NCBI GenBank assembly: GCA_016342415.1
Contig: JAEIOD010000012.1
Location: 1-64,000, forward strand
DNA length: 64,000 nt
Direction: 5' to 3'
From: Clostridiales bacterium
GTDB taxonomy: Bacteria; Bacillota; Clostridia; Peptostreptococcales; Acidaminobacteraceae
The notes under the pieces were generated by a model. That model did no database searches, was not told the DNA's origin, and saw only the letters and a program-made list of their open reading frames with translations. The translations under genes were made by a program, and so were the position numbers. Positions 54,609 through 63,838 of the stretch are shown in pieces. Position 1 is the stretch's first letter, and every line of letters starts with the position of its first letter.

Positions 54609-55508
54609 CTATTTTAGTCCAGTAATCTCAATTTTTATACTAATAAAATCATCTTTAATGCATGCGCTCGTACGACCACCCATTTTAGTTACCAGTTCTT
54701 TGACTATTGCAAGACCAAGACCTATTGATTTATTATTTCTTGAAGTATCAGCTGTATAGAATCTATCTAACATCTGTTCTACATCAAGATCTTGAGGATC
54801 TGCAATTTTATTTCTAAATTCTAGAGTACCAGCTTCACTATCAAGAGATACTTCGAATATCTGAATACCATATATCAGTGCATTTTGAATTAAATTCATA
54901 AATATTCTTTCAAACAAAACAACATCTCCCATAAAATACAAAACTTTATCTGGAATGTTTAATCTCACGTCATAACCTTGCTCAATGAATTGATCATAGA
55001 ACATTGAAATGGTATCTCTTAATAAATTGTTCACATTGATTTTCTCTATTTCCATTGGGGCTGATCCCTCAATCAACCTTGAATACTCTAATAAATTACT
55101 CGTAAGGTTTGAAAGAATCTTTAAACGGTATTCTATTATTTTTAGATACTCAACTTTCTTGGATTCAGCAGTTTTATCCGACTGAATCATCTGAACATAT
55201 CCAATTGCAGATGTAAGAGGTGTTCTTAAATCATGAGAAATATTGGTAATTGCCTGTTGAAATTTTCTATTTGATTTTTCACTTGATATCCGAGTTTGTG
55301 TATATTTCTCAAGAATTTCATTCATGGTATTGGATAAGGTGCATATATCCTTATAAAAAGTTGTTGTGGTTAGTTGTTGATTCGTATTATTTTCATGAAT
55401 GAAATTTAATGATTTATTAAGTGATTGAATATCTTTTTTTATTCTTGTCAGCCGAAAAATGCAGATGAATAACATAACGATTAATAAAATAATAATAATC
55501 CACTCCAT
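54609..55508 (-). CDS. sensor histidine kinase, short-input type
   Basis: A 299-residue kinase with only one N-terminal membrane helix (IIILLIVMLFICIF) and no large extracytoplasmic domain, then a coiled linker, phospho-acceptor ITNISHDLRTPLTSAIGYV and ATPase domain NLIQNALIYG, SIGLGLAIVKEL. Such small-input kinases commonly work with ABC transporters in peptide-antibiotic sensing. Last gene of the operon RR-ATPase-permease-HK; the ATG at 55508 is set by GGGAGG. Confidence 0.9.
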   Translation of the reverse strand: MEWIIIILLIVMLFICIFRLTRIKKDIQSLNKSLNFIHENNTNQQLTTTTFYKDICTLSNTMNEILEKYTQTRISSEKSNRKFQQAITNISHDLRTPLTSAIGYVQMIQSDKTAESKKVEYLKIIEYRLKILSNLTSNLLEYSRLIEGSAPMEIEKINVNNLLRDTISMFYDQFIEQGYDVRLNIPDKVLYFMGDVVLFERIFMNLIQNALIYGIQIFEVSLDSEAGTLEFRNKIADPQDLDVEQMLDRFYTADTSRNNKSIGLGLAIVKELVTKMGGRTSACIKDDFISIKIEITGLK

Positions 55509-55526
55509 AAGCATCCTCCCTCCAAC

Positions 55527-56315
55527 TTATTTTATATCACATTTCTTAAATAACATTAGCGTGCCAACCAAACTAAATAGCATATATACAATACCAAGTC
55601 CAATCACTCTTACTATTTCAAGCGAGGTCATAACATTAGCATATGCAGCCATTCTTATATTCATAACCATTTCATAATCAAGTAACTTAATAAACTCTTC
55701 TGAAATACCAAACAACAGGACTATTAATAACATCGGTACTAAACAAAATGCAATATACAATCCATTTACTTTTGCTGTGCTTCTTGTTGTGAATACGAAA
55801 AATATCCCCAAACTTGTTACAGCCAGTAAAAGAAACAACTGTAAACTAAATGCTTTAAACACTTGACCAACAAACTCTAAATCGACTCCACCTCCAAAAC
55901 CTTTTAGAAGCGTTACAATAGTTGTTGGTATCACAAGGCTTGATACCGATATAACAATACAAAACAACATGGAAAGTATCAGTTTTGAAAAGTAATAATG
56001 GGTTCGAGAAACACCATTTGCCAGTACATTTTTTGCTGTTCCCGAAGAAAAGTCAGCTGCTGATATGAAGATGATCACCGGTAATAATAGGTAAAGTAGA
56101 TTATCATTTGCTCTCATCATAATCATGGGTACCATTTTACCTGTTAACTGCGTTACAATCTCTTCTGCACCTTCCATATTCTCAGAACTTATGCCAATAG
56201 ACTCCATCATACCAAAGGACTGTAAAATGCAAAGAACGAATAAAAATCCCATGGTAATATAAATACCTTTTCCTCTAAAAACTCTATAGATGTCTGCTTT
56301 AATTAAATTAATCAT
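55527..56315 (-). CDS. ABC transporter permease (ABC-2 type)
   Basis: A 262-residue membrane protein with six hydrophobic segments and an extracytoplasmic loop between the first two (about 40-85), as in LanE/LanG- or BcrB-type subunits. Its start (56315, preceded by GGAGGTG) overlaps the ATPase gene by 8 bases. It should form the channel with two copies of the ATPase. Export or expulsion of a peptide antibiotic is likely given the operon partners. Confidence 0.85.
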   Translation of the reverse strand: MINLIKADIYRVFRGKGIYITMGFLFVLCILQSFGMMESIGISSENMEGAEEIVTQLTGKMVPMIMMRANDNLLYLLLPVIIFISAADFSSGTAKNVLANGVSRTHYYFSKLILSMLFCIVISVSSLVIPTTIVTLLKGFGGGVDLEFVGQVFKAFSLQLFLLLAVTSLGIFFVFTTRSTAKVNGLYIAFCLVPMLLIVLLFGISEEFIKLLDYEMVMNIRMAAYANVMTSLEIVRVIGLGIVYMLFSLVGTLMLFKKCDIK

Positions 56316-57234
56316 TTGATAACACCTCCCCAACTTGAGAAATGAAATAATCTTCTAAGTTTTCTCCTACTTCATAAAAACTCGATACACGAACACCAGC
56401 TTTACTAAACTGATGTGTGACTTCCGATGGATTATCCAGATAATCATAAACTTTAATCTCGTTATGACTAATAACTTTAAACTTATTTGTGATTAAGATG
56501 GTTTCTAATACAGCGACTGCATTTGCAACATCATCTACAGTAACCAATAGTGATTTTTGACATATGTCATTCAGTTCATCTTGATTAAATTCTTTGATTA
56601 ATTTTCCGTTATCAATAATACCGTAACGTGTTGCAACTAAATGTAACTCTTTAAGAATATGGCTTGATATTAATATCGTAATACCATAATCTTGATTAAG
56701 TTTTATTATTGTCTTTCTCATTTCAATAATTCCCATTGGATCTAGCCCATTAATAGGTTCGTCCAATATAATGAAATCTGGATGATTAAGAAGTGCTAAT
56801 GCCAAACCAAGACGTTGCTTCATCCCCATTGAGAAACTTTTAAACTTCTTTTTACCCGTGTACGTCAGTTCTACCATTTCTAATGATCTTCTTATAACTT
56901 TTTTATCAGGAATACCTCTTTGAATACGGTAGTACTCGAGATTTTGAAAAGCCGTTAGATTAGGATAAAATGCTGGTGATTCGATAACACATCCTATTCT
57001 CTTTCTTTCATCATGAAGTTCAGATTGTGACTTTTGACCAAATAAAGTTATGCTGCCCGTATCAGGAATAGAAAGGCTCGTTATAAGTCTTGCTAAAGTT
57101 GTTTTACCAGCACCATTTCTTCCAATCAGCCCATATATATCACCCTTATAGATTGTCATGTTAAAATTATCTACTGCTGCTATACCAGAATATTTCTTAG
57201 TAATATTATGAGTTTTCAATACAATTTCTTTCAT
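56308..57234 (-). CDS. ABC transporter ATP-binding protein (BcrA/LanF-like)
   Basis: A 308-residue ATPase: Walker A GLIGRNGAGKTTLARLI, signature FSMGMKQRLGLALALL, Walker B PDFIILDEPINGLDP and the switch histidine in ISSHIL; a ~90-residue C-terminal extension as in bacitracin and lantibiotic immunity ATPases. Second gene of the operon, 87 bases after the response regulator. Together with the permease and kinase it makes a sensing and export module. Confidence 0.95.
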   Translation of the reverse strand: MKEIVLKTHNITKKYSGIAAVDNFNMTIYKGDIYGLIGRNGAGKTTLARLITSLSIPDTGSITLFGQKSQSELHDERKRIGCVIESPAFYPNLTAFQNLEYYRIQRGIPDKKVIRRSLEMVELTYTGKKKFKSFSMGMKQRLGLALALLNHPDFIILDEPINGLDPMGIIEMRKTIIKLNQDYGITILISSHILKELHLVATRYGIIDNGKLIKEFNQDELNDICQKSLLVTVDDVANAVAVLETILITNKFKVISHNEIKVYDYLDNPSEVTHQFSKAGVRVSSFYEVGENLEDYFISQVGEVLSND

Positions 57235-57321
57235 TTTATTACAATCTCCTTTCCTTCTTTTATCATAATATTATATGAAAGGTTTAAATTAAGACTTAAT
57301 TGAATCTAAAAAAAGTCTTAA

Positions 57322-58014
57322 TTACTCTTGCATTTTATACCCAATTCCCCAAATCGTTTGAATATATTTAGTAGCTGGCTTTAATTTACCAATTTTGGAT
57401 CGAATATTACTTATATGAACATTGATTGTATTGTCATCACCTAGAAACTCATCATTCCAAACACTTTCATACAAGTTATTCTTTGTGAAAACTTTTCTAG
57501 GATTTGCCATTAATAACTTCAATATCTCATATTCTCTTTTAGATAATTGGAGAGATTGATTATTGATCATACCATCAAATCTTTCGAAATCTAAAACCAA
57601 ATCTCTATATGTTAATACCGTTTCTTTTTTTTCGTCTGGATGAAACACACTTTGTCGTAAATGAACTTCAATTCTTGCCAATAACTCATTATTATCAAAC
57701 GGTTTTACTATATAGTCATTGGCACCTAATCTTAAAGTTGATACAACAGAATCCTTAAGACCTATAGCCGTGATTACTATAACAGGTATCTGGCTATTTC
57801 CTCTTATTTCAGATAACACAACTTCACCTGATTTCCCTGGAAGCATTAAGTCTAACAAAATAAGGTTAAATGAATCATCTTTTATGTGCATTAAAGCTTC
57901 AGTTCCTGAATATGCAGGTACAGATTTATAACCAGTTTGTTCTAATAACTCACACAACATATTATTAATGTCATTGTCATCTTCGACTACTAATATTTTT
58001 ACAGGTTTAGTCAT
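57322..58014 (-). CDS. OmpR-family response regulator, first gene of ABC operon
   Basis: A 230-residue regulator: KILVVEDDNDI, phospho-Asp in NLILLDLMLPGKSG, TAIG, DYIVKPF, then a winged helix ending FLGDDNTINVHISNIRSKI and GIGYKM. The start at 58014 is supported by GAGGAGG; the upstream 27 codons of the frame lack a site. Gene order RR, ATPase, permease, kinase on one strand with small gaps indicates one operon controlled by its own product. Confidence 0.94.
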   Translation of the reverse strand: MTKPVKILVVEDDNDINNMLCELLEQTGYKSVPAYSGTEALMHIKDDSFNLILLDLMLPGKSGEVVLSEIRGNSQIPVIVITAIGLKDSVVSTLRLGANDYIVKPFDNNELLARIEVHLRQSVFHPDEKKETVLTYRDLVLDFERFDGMINNQSLQLSKREYEILKLLMANPRKVFTKNNLYESVWNDEFLGDDNTINVHISNIRSKIGKLKPATKYIQTIWGIGYKMQE

Positions 58015-58586
58015 TCTCTTCCTCCTCATTAATCTGTACATGGCAATATTCTCTATTTTTATTATTGTTTTAACATTCCAATATGACACTTCCATTTATT
58101 ACTGGTACTAACGCTAAAATCATGTTCCCACATTCTTCTTACTAATATACATATTACCCAGCTAGATCAAACTATCTACAAATTTTATTTAATCACGACT
58201 TTGCCTAAGTCATATTATTAGATGTCAGTTGTAAAAGTTTCTGATAATTCTATATCCTTATCGATATAACACAAAAATCCAACAAGATTTATTTATCTTG
58301 TTGGATCTATGATTTTAATTATGTTCAACAACACACCTGTTGTAATGATCGCAGTTATCGTCAGTCTATATGTTTAGAAGTTGATGGTTACCCACTGTTA
58401 GAACGCAATATATTTCATTTTATAGGGATGTCTCTAATGATTGCTGGTAAAATATATACTCATATTTTACGGATAGCATTCCTCCCTCTCATGCTCCAAT
58501 TCAAACATTTTTTTCATTTCGATCTACTTTATCTCTTAATCACTCTAGTCATATTTTACATTTTCAATCAACACTAAACGAAAAAA
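58015..58586. other. intergenic with terminator
   Basis: A 570-base gap. It holds the promoter of the RR/ABC/HK operon near its left end and a terminator at 58274-58308. A short hydrophobic plus-strand frame near 58321 lacks a ribosome-binding site and was not called. Confidence 0.45.
58274..58308 (-). terminator. rho-independent terminator
   Basis: ATCCAACAAGAT and ATCTTGTTGGAT around a 6-base loop, minus-strand T-run; downstream of the HTH/metallopeptidase operon. Confidence 0.85.
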
Positions 58587-59639
58587 TTATTTCTCCACAT
58601 CTTTTAACTTATAAAGTTCAATACATTCGTTGTTATCATCAAAGACCAAACAAAAATATCCATTTAAAGTGCGTTCTTCTCCATCAACTTTAATTATGAC
58701 TAAAAACTTAACAAGTAACTTGTTCTCATACCTAATTAAACCCATTGGATTATATACAATTACTTCATCAAACTCTATTTTGCAATAAACTTTAGAGAAA
58801 AACAAATCAATAGAAGCTTTCCTTTCCATCAATTTGTTTGTCACAAACTCCTCGATTTCCACTATTCTTTCTATTTTCGGTTCTATGTAGTCATAACTAT
58901 AAAAATCAGATATAAATGATTTACCTTGTATTACATTATCAAATTCAATTTTCAGTTTATCCAATGTAAGTAGCATCAACGCACCAACTTTATAAGACAA
59001 TTCTCTTATGGAAAAGTAAAACTCAATATTTCTCAATGAATCTATAGTCTCTGTTACTTCTTTTATATAGAGGTTCTCATCAAGCTGTTCTAATGCCTTT
59101 AATTCGACATAGGTTGCAAAACCTTCAATAAACTCTGTTGCCTTTTCATACATGAGTTCTTTTGGATATTTCAGTTGCCTTAAATTCCTAACAGATAGGA
59201 ATAGCCTATAATCCTCTTCATTCCCGCTAGAATATGCATTTATCAAACACATAATCTCATTATACTTTAAAGTGATAGCTTCTACGGTATATTCGTAGAA
59301 AACACCTTCTTTCTCACTATGATTAATAAGTAACATTTTATAATCCATTTTACTATACTGAAATGCATGATACATCTCATGTACAATTAAGCTCGTTGCT
59401 TTGTCTAACTTTTTTGGTAAAAACTCGTGATAAAATGTGGCTACTAAGGAATCATTATAATTCGCAACAGAATTTGCAACGAACTGGCTTGGTTTGTCCA
59501 TAATCTCCCCATCAAGAATAGCCTTTTCATCATCAAATATTGCAAAAGAACAACGATCAAATCCATCAACTATTCTAGTAAAATTTATATCATCCAATCT
59601 GCTATTTATAGACTTATATACATTGTTCAAATTCTTCAC
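58587..59639 (-). CDS. HExxH zinc-peptidase-like protein
   Basis: A 350-residue cytosolic protein. SLIVHEMYHAFQYS (His87 to His91) is an HExxH zinc-binding motif, and IEGFATYVEL (Glu172) is a candidate for the third ligand; the rest is helical, ending in a small beta domain. The family is not recognised. Start is GTG at 59639 or TTG at 59630, the latter with better spacing from GGAG; either overlaps the upstream HTH gene, so the two are translated together. By analogy with ImmA/IrrE-type pairs the peptidase could act on the HTH protein, but that is only inference. Confidence 0.7.
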   Translation of the reverse strand: MKNLNNVYKSINSRLDDINFTRIVDGFDRCSFAIFDDEKAILDGEIMDKPSQFVANSVANYNDSLVATFYHEFLPKKLDKATSLIVHEMYHAFQYSKMDYKMLLINHSEKEGVFYEYTVEAITLKYNEIMCLINAYSSGNEEDYRLFLSVRNLRQLKYPKELMYEKATEFIEGFATYVELKALEQLDENLYIKEVTETIDSLRNIEFYFSIRELSYKVGALMLLTLDKLKIEFDNVIQGKSFISDFYSYDYIEPKIERIVEIEEFVTNKLMERKASIDLFFSKVYCKIEFDEVIVYNPMGLIRYENKLLVKFLVIIKVDGEERTLNGYFCLVFDDNNECIELYKLKDVEK

Positions 59640-60042
59640 TCCATTTCATAAGAATTAGTAGATCACTTGTTTGTCCTTTAAAAGTGCATACATGAAAGTT
59701 ATGTGAATTTTGACTGTTAAATGAGAATTCTTTTTCAAACAGTTTTGTAACATCCATAAACCTTTCAAAAATTGCATGTTCTTCAAATGATTTGATAAAC
59801 ATATATAGCACATCTGTTTTATTTTCTACATAACCGTTATAATAATTACTTATTTCTCTAAACCCTTCATCCCTTATATGCTTTTGAACACTATTACTTT
59901 TCAAATAGTTTTCCAAGTCCTCATGAGTAAATTTCCAGACACCCCCTATTTTAGTACCAGTCAAAACACCTTCTTTCAGATGTCTTCTGATTGTTCTTTC
60001 TGGAATCTTTAGCATCTCCATAACATCTTTTAAATTATACAT
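59614..60042 (-). CDS. helix-turn-helix (excisionase/MerR-like) protein
   Basis: A 142-residue protein. Residues 1-50 form an excisionase-type winged helix: MYNLKDVMEMLKIPERTIRR, then HLKEGVLTGTKIGGVWKFTHEDLENYL. The C-terminal ~85 residues are a helical domain of unknown type. The ATG at 60042 has GGAGG 8 bases upstream. Its 3' end overlaps the HExxH gene. It probably represses its own operon. Confidence 0.82.
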   Translation of the reverse strand: MYNLKDVMEMLKIPERTIRRHLKEGVLTGTKIGGVWKFTHEDLENYLKSNSVQKHIRDEGFREISNYYNGYVENKTDVLYMFIKSFEEHAIFERFMDVTKLFEKEFSFNSQNSHNFHVCTFKGQTSDLLILMKWSEEFEQCI

Positions 60043-60051
60043 GTTCATCAC

Positions 60052-60789
60052 CTCCTATTAAATTATATAAAACCTTTTTAGTGTTTACAATGACATTTTG
60101 GCAGGTATTGGCAGGTTTGCTATACTTCTTTTTTACTTTTGATGACCATGAAAAATCCTCTTTATTCTATAACTCACTATTAAAGGGATTGTCCAATCAA
60201 ATCATTAGACAATCCCATTACATTTTCACATATTGCTACATTTAAAATTAAAATCTCACTCTTCAATCCTTTATCCTGAAATAGGCAATATCTATCTCAA
60301 AGTAAAAATCTTAGTTTAAACATGTACTGAGTGAATATCACTAGTTTTTTCCTACTATTATTTTCACATGCATCGAGTGTGAAATAGAAATAACTTCTCG
60401 TCAAATCAGAAGTACGATGGCTTTTAATAACATCATGTTTTAGTTTATCATAAAAAAAAAGCGGTACATCATAATAAATGAAATACCTCTTAATGATTTA
60501 TTTTATTATGAGTGGTAAGCAACACTCTACATGTGTAAGGACTGGATCGCAGACATACGTACTAACTATTTGCATATAACGATGCGGGGTAACTTAAAAA
60601 CTAAATCAAAGGAATTTTCTACACAACACATTTCTAGCATACCACTATAAGACAATATTCTCGAATTGGTATACTTTTCTAACCGTATTTTTCTAATATT
60701 TTTTACATTAATCCTCTATATCAGAATTATTAACACAAAATGAACAATCTAGCAACTAGACAAATTTTTCTTCTGATATGTCATATAAT
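60052..60789. other. intergenic, 740 bases
   Basis: Between two minus-strand genes. It holds a stem GGGATTGTC / GACAATCCC at 60185-60216, a stray array-type half element at 60401, and near 60510 a GTAAGCAACACTCTACAT motif shared with two other places. No ORF with a good start was seen. Confidence 0.45.
60401..60411 (-). repeat. stray array element, CAAATCAGAA half
   Basis: TCAAATCAGAA in the same orientation as the array copies, but no TTTCAATTTG partner is found; may be a remnant. Confidence 0.45.
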
Positions 60790-61695
60790 CTAAGAATCTT
60801 CTAATAAGAATTTTTTCATTTTATTATAGGCATCAATGGATTCTGGTAGAGCAAATAGGATAAATGCATGTAGCATATCTTGATACTCAAGATATCGGCT
60901 CTTGACATCCACTTTCTTCAGCCGATTGTTGAACTCAACAATATCTGGATATAACATATCTTTTGTGCCTGTGATGATCATAACATTACGAAGCTTAGAA
61001 AGATCTCCGTAGATTGGACTTATTCTATAGTCTTTTACATCAAAATCACCAGCCCAAGCTTTTCCAGCTTTTCTCAAGGCATATAGACCAAGCAAAGGAT
61101 CTATAGCCTCATATGATTCATAGACGAGATCATCTTCCATAGCAACATTAACCCATGGTGAAATCAGAATGTTCTGTCGCGGGCCTTTATTGCCTTCCAT
61201 CACTTGTTGGAGTGAGATGGATAATGCTAAACTGCCTCCAGCCGAATCGCTCATAAAACTAATATTGTCTTCTGAATAAAAGGTTTTTAAGACATCATAC
61301 AACTTCATTAAATTATCATTTGAATGAATAAAGGAATAATTGGGTACTAAATGATAAAGAGGAACATAAATGTCAATCCCAGTATCTTGACATAACTTAT
61401 CCAGCATAATCCAATGAACCAACTTAATTTCATGTAAAAATCCACCACCATGTAGATAGACAATACATCTTTGACTTCTCTTTTTTGATTTCATGTGATA
61501 GACAGGTAGTTCTGTCGCATTAAAGGATAAAATTTTAGATTTAAACTTAAGTTTAGGCAATTCGTATTGATGGTCATGTTTATTTTTTAGTTTCTCATAA
61601 TGTTCATCAAAATTATCCACACCCTTGAGTGAAGCTATTTTTGTCAACCATAATATTTTTTCTAGTACTCGACTAATTAAACTTGTATTTTTCAT
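60790..61695 (-). CDS. alpha/beta hydrolase (HSL family, esterase/lipase)
   Basis: A 301-residue esterase-like enzyme. HGGG oxyanion motif at 82-85 (VYLHGGGF), nucleophile elbow MSDSAGG with Ser151 (the usual first Gly is Ser here), the acid in ITGTKDMLYPD and the His in DMLHAFILF complete the triad. The hormone-sensitive-lipase family cleaves short acyl esters. GGAGA precedes the ATG. It is divergent from an acyltransferase-like gene at 61798; the pairing hints at making and breaking the same acyl ester. Confidence 0.9.
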   Translation of the reverse strand: MKNTSLISRVLEKILWLTKIASLKGVDNFDEHYEKLKNKHDHQYELPKLKFKSKILSFNATELPVYHMKSKKRSQRCIVYLHGGGFLHEIKLVHWIMLDKLCQDTGIDIYVPLYHLVPNYSFIHSNDNLMKLYDVLKTFYSEDNISFMSDSAGGSLALSISLQQVMEGNKGPRQNILISPWVNVAMEDDLVYESYEAIDPLLGLYALRKAGKAWAGDFDVKDYRISPIYGDLSKLRNVMIITGTKDMLYPDIVEFNNRLKKVDVKSRYLEYQDMLHAFILFALPESIDAYNKMKKFLLEDS

Positions 61696-61797
61696 ATCGT
61701 CTCCTGAAATGATTATACACGATGAAAGATATCGTTCATAGAATTATTTTTAATTATATGAACCTAATGTATATTTAAATAAATAGAGGTAATTAAA

Positions 61798-63030
61798 ATG
61801 ACTGAAAATAAATGGATAAAACTAGATAATGCAGCGAAGATATATCCGGCATTTGCACATAAATATGATCCTGCCACCTTCAGAGTTTCTGTTGTAATGG
61901 AACACACCATAATACCCGAATGCCTTCAAAGAGCTTTGGATGCTACCTTACCGTACTTTCCTTCCATGGCAGTTACGCTTAAAAGAGGATTGTTCTGGGC
62001 CTACTTAGATGAAAATCCAAAGCAATGCATCATTAGTGAAGAGAAAAAAATGCCTTGTACCTATATTAATTTAAGTCGAAGCAATGGTTATCTTTTCAAT
62101 GTCTACTATTATGATAAAAGAATCTCTTTGGAGTGTTTTCACGCTTTAACAGATGGCTATGGTGCTTTTGAATTTTTAAAAGCCCTTTTGTATCGTTATC
62201 TTAGCGAATTTGCGGATGTTTCATCAGACCACCTTAGACTTATGGGCAATACCAAAGAAAACTTACAAGATGGCTACAAACATTTTTCTAATGATACAAA
62301 ACATAAATCGAAAAACAAACGTGTAAAACATATAACCGGTACCCATATACACACTGAAGGTGTCTTGGTGAACCATGCAATTTTGTCTGTTAGTACATTA
62401 AAGAGGATTGCTAAAACATTTAATACAACCATTACTATTTTGTTAACCGCACTATATATACAATCCATATTTGCTATAAGAAAATCCGGTCCAATTGCCA
62501 TTGCTGTACCAGTTAATCTTAGGAAAATATTTAAAACGGATACACTTAGAAATTTTGTCTATGTCATGAACATAGTCATAGAGCAAAATCTACCTCTTGA
62601 AGATTTGATTTCCATTATTGATAAACAGTTTAAGGAGCAAATAAAACCTGATAATCTTCAGGCAAAATTTAGTCAGAATGTAAGCTTCGAAGAATTATTA
62701 TTCATGCGTGTTATGCCAAATATTCTTAAGAGCTTTTTACTAAAACAGGCGAGAACTTTCAAGATGAAATCCATTACAACTTCAGTATTAACCAATCCTG
62801 GCATTGTCACACTACCAGAGAGCATGATGCCATATGTCAAACACTTTGAGATGTTGTTGTATGCTTCTAAACCACATAATGTCAATGTGGGAATTGTTAC
62901 TTACAATAATCAACTTGTTATAAGTTTATCGCGGTGTATCGAAGAAAGAGATGTCATTGATTATTTCTTCAAACTGTTAAAAGACATCACTGATGATGAA
63001 ATTTTTATATACTCGAATGAAGGTGATTAA
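61798..63030 (+). CDS. condensation-domain-like acyltransferase (alcohol acetyltransferase type)
   Basis: A 410-residue member of the CoA-dependent acyltransferase/condensation superfamily: the catalytic HALTDG lies at 115-120 (HxxxD with Gly) and the structural motif AIAVPVNLRKIF, related to the DFGWG-side region, follows near 240. AGAGGT precedes the ATG. The next gene starts directly after its stop codon. It likely esterifies an alcohol or lipid with an acyl-CoA; divergent pairing with an esterase supports ester metabolism. Confidence 0.82.
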   Translation: MTENKWIKLDNAAKIYPAFAHKYDPATFRVSVVMEHTIIPECLQRALDATLPYFPSMAVTLKRGLFWAYLDENPKQCIISEEKKMPCTYINLSRSNGYLFNVYYYDKRISLECFHALTDGYGAFEFLKALLYRYLSEFADVSSDHLRLMGNTKENLQDGYKHFSNDTKHKSKNKRVKHITGTHIHTEGVLVNHAILSVSTLKRIAKTFNTTITILLTALYIQSIFAIRKSGPIAIAVPVNLRKIFKTDTLRNFVYVMNIVIEQNLPLEDLISIIDKQFKEQIKPDNLQAKFSQNVSFEELLFMRVMPNILKSFLLKQARTFKMKSITTSVLTNPGIVTLPESMMPYVKHFEMLLYASKPHNVNVGIVTYNNQLVISLSRCIEERDVIDYFFKLLKDITDDEIFIYSNEGD

Positions 63031-63561
63031 ATGAACTATCCAAAATATAAGAATAGACGCACAAGATATTTTAGTAGAATGTTGCTTGGTTTTGTCATCA
63101 TCAATTATTTACTCAGTTTAATCATACCATGGTATACATACGTTCATGGCAGTGTCTTATTTCTAATCATGAGTTATCGTATTTTGAAGTCCTATAGAGG
63201 TTTTAAAGCCTTTAGTGGTGTGATGTTTTCTATTCTCCTGATGCTGATTGTTTTTGATTTTAAAGACTTTGAATTTACATGGTCTCTTGATTATGTATTC
63301 CCAGGTATGCTTATATTTATGTCTGTCATATTTCTTTTCATGATACTTACAAAAAAGAGTTCTTGGCGAAAACATCATGATATTCATGTTTATCTATTAC
63401 TGTTAAATTTATTAATGATCATACTCATGTTCATGAACATTATCACAACGAATATTGTTGTCATAATCACTTATGGAATTTTAGTGGCATCCGTTATAAT
63501 CATCCGATTAAAAGTGGGGGGAAAATATAAAGAAGACATTGATAAATTCACACATTACTAA
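63031..63561 (+). CDS. multi-pass membrane protein (DUF6320-like)
   Basis: A 176-residue protein with five to six hydrophobic segments (MLLGFVIINYLLSLIIPW; LIFMSVIFLFMIL; LLLLNLLMIILMFMNII). It starts immediately after the acyltransferase stop, with AAGGTG before the ATG inside that gene. Its placement and look fit the DUF6320 membrane proteins that accompany such acyltransferases; the zinc-ribbon that often precedes them is absent. Probably the membrane partner of the enzyme. Confidence 0.65.
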   Translation: MNYPKYKNRRTRYFSRMLLGFVIINYLLSLIIPWYTYVHGSVLFLIMSYRILKSYRGFKAFSGVMFSILLMLIVFDFKDFEFTWSLDYVFPGMLIFMSVIFLFMILTKKSSWRKHHDIHVYLLLLNLLMIILMFMNIITTNIVVIITYGILVASVIIIRLKVGGKYKEDIDKFTHY

Positions 63562-63783
63562 TAATGTGTGAAAACTGAAAAAACACTAAAGGCTACAAGA
63601 ACGTGACTCATTCAAGGATAGTCAAATAAAAATTTTTTATTTAAATTATTTGGTTTTAATTTCACAACACTCTACATATGTTGAGTCTGTTGTTTTCTAT
63701 CTTTCATAAACTAAAAACTCATCATATATGTAATTTCAACAATTGCATTTTAAAGTAGCAATTTTTCATTGGGTACAATGACA

Positions 63784-63812
63784 AAAGAACCTGATTCAAA
63801 TATCAGGTTCCT
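63784..63812 (-). terminator. rho-independent terminator
   Basis: AAGAACCTGAT and ATCAGGTTC around a short loop, with a minus-strand T-rich tail, just past the truA-like stop. Confidence 0.75.
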
Positions 63813-63838
63813 TCTAATCAAAGTCTTATTTTAATTTA

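Noticed and set aside
58321-58380. Short hydrophobic plus-strand ORF (18 codons)
   Set aside because: No ribosome-binding site and overlap with a terminator region.
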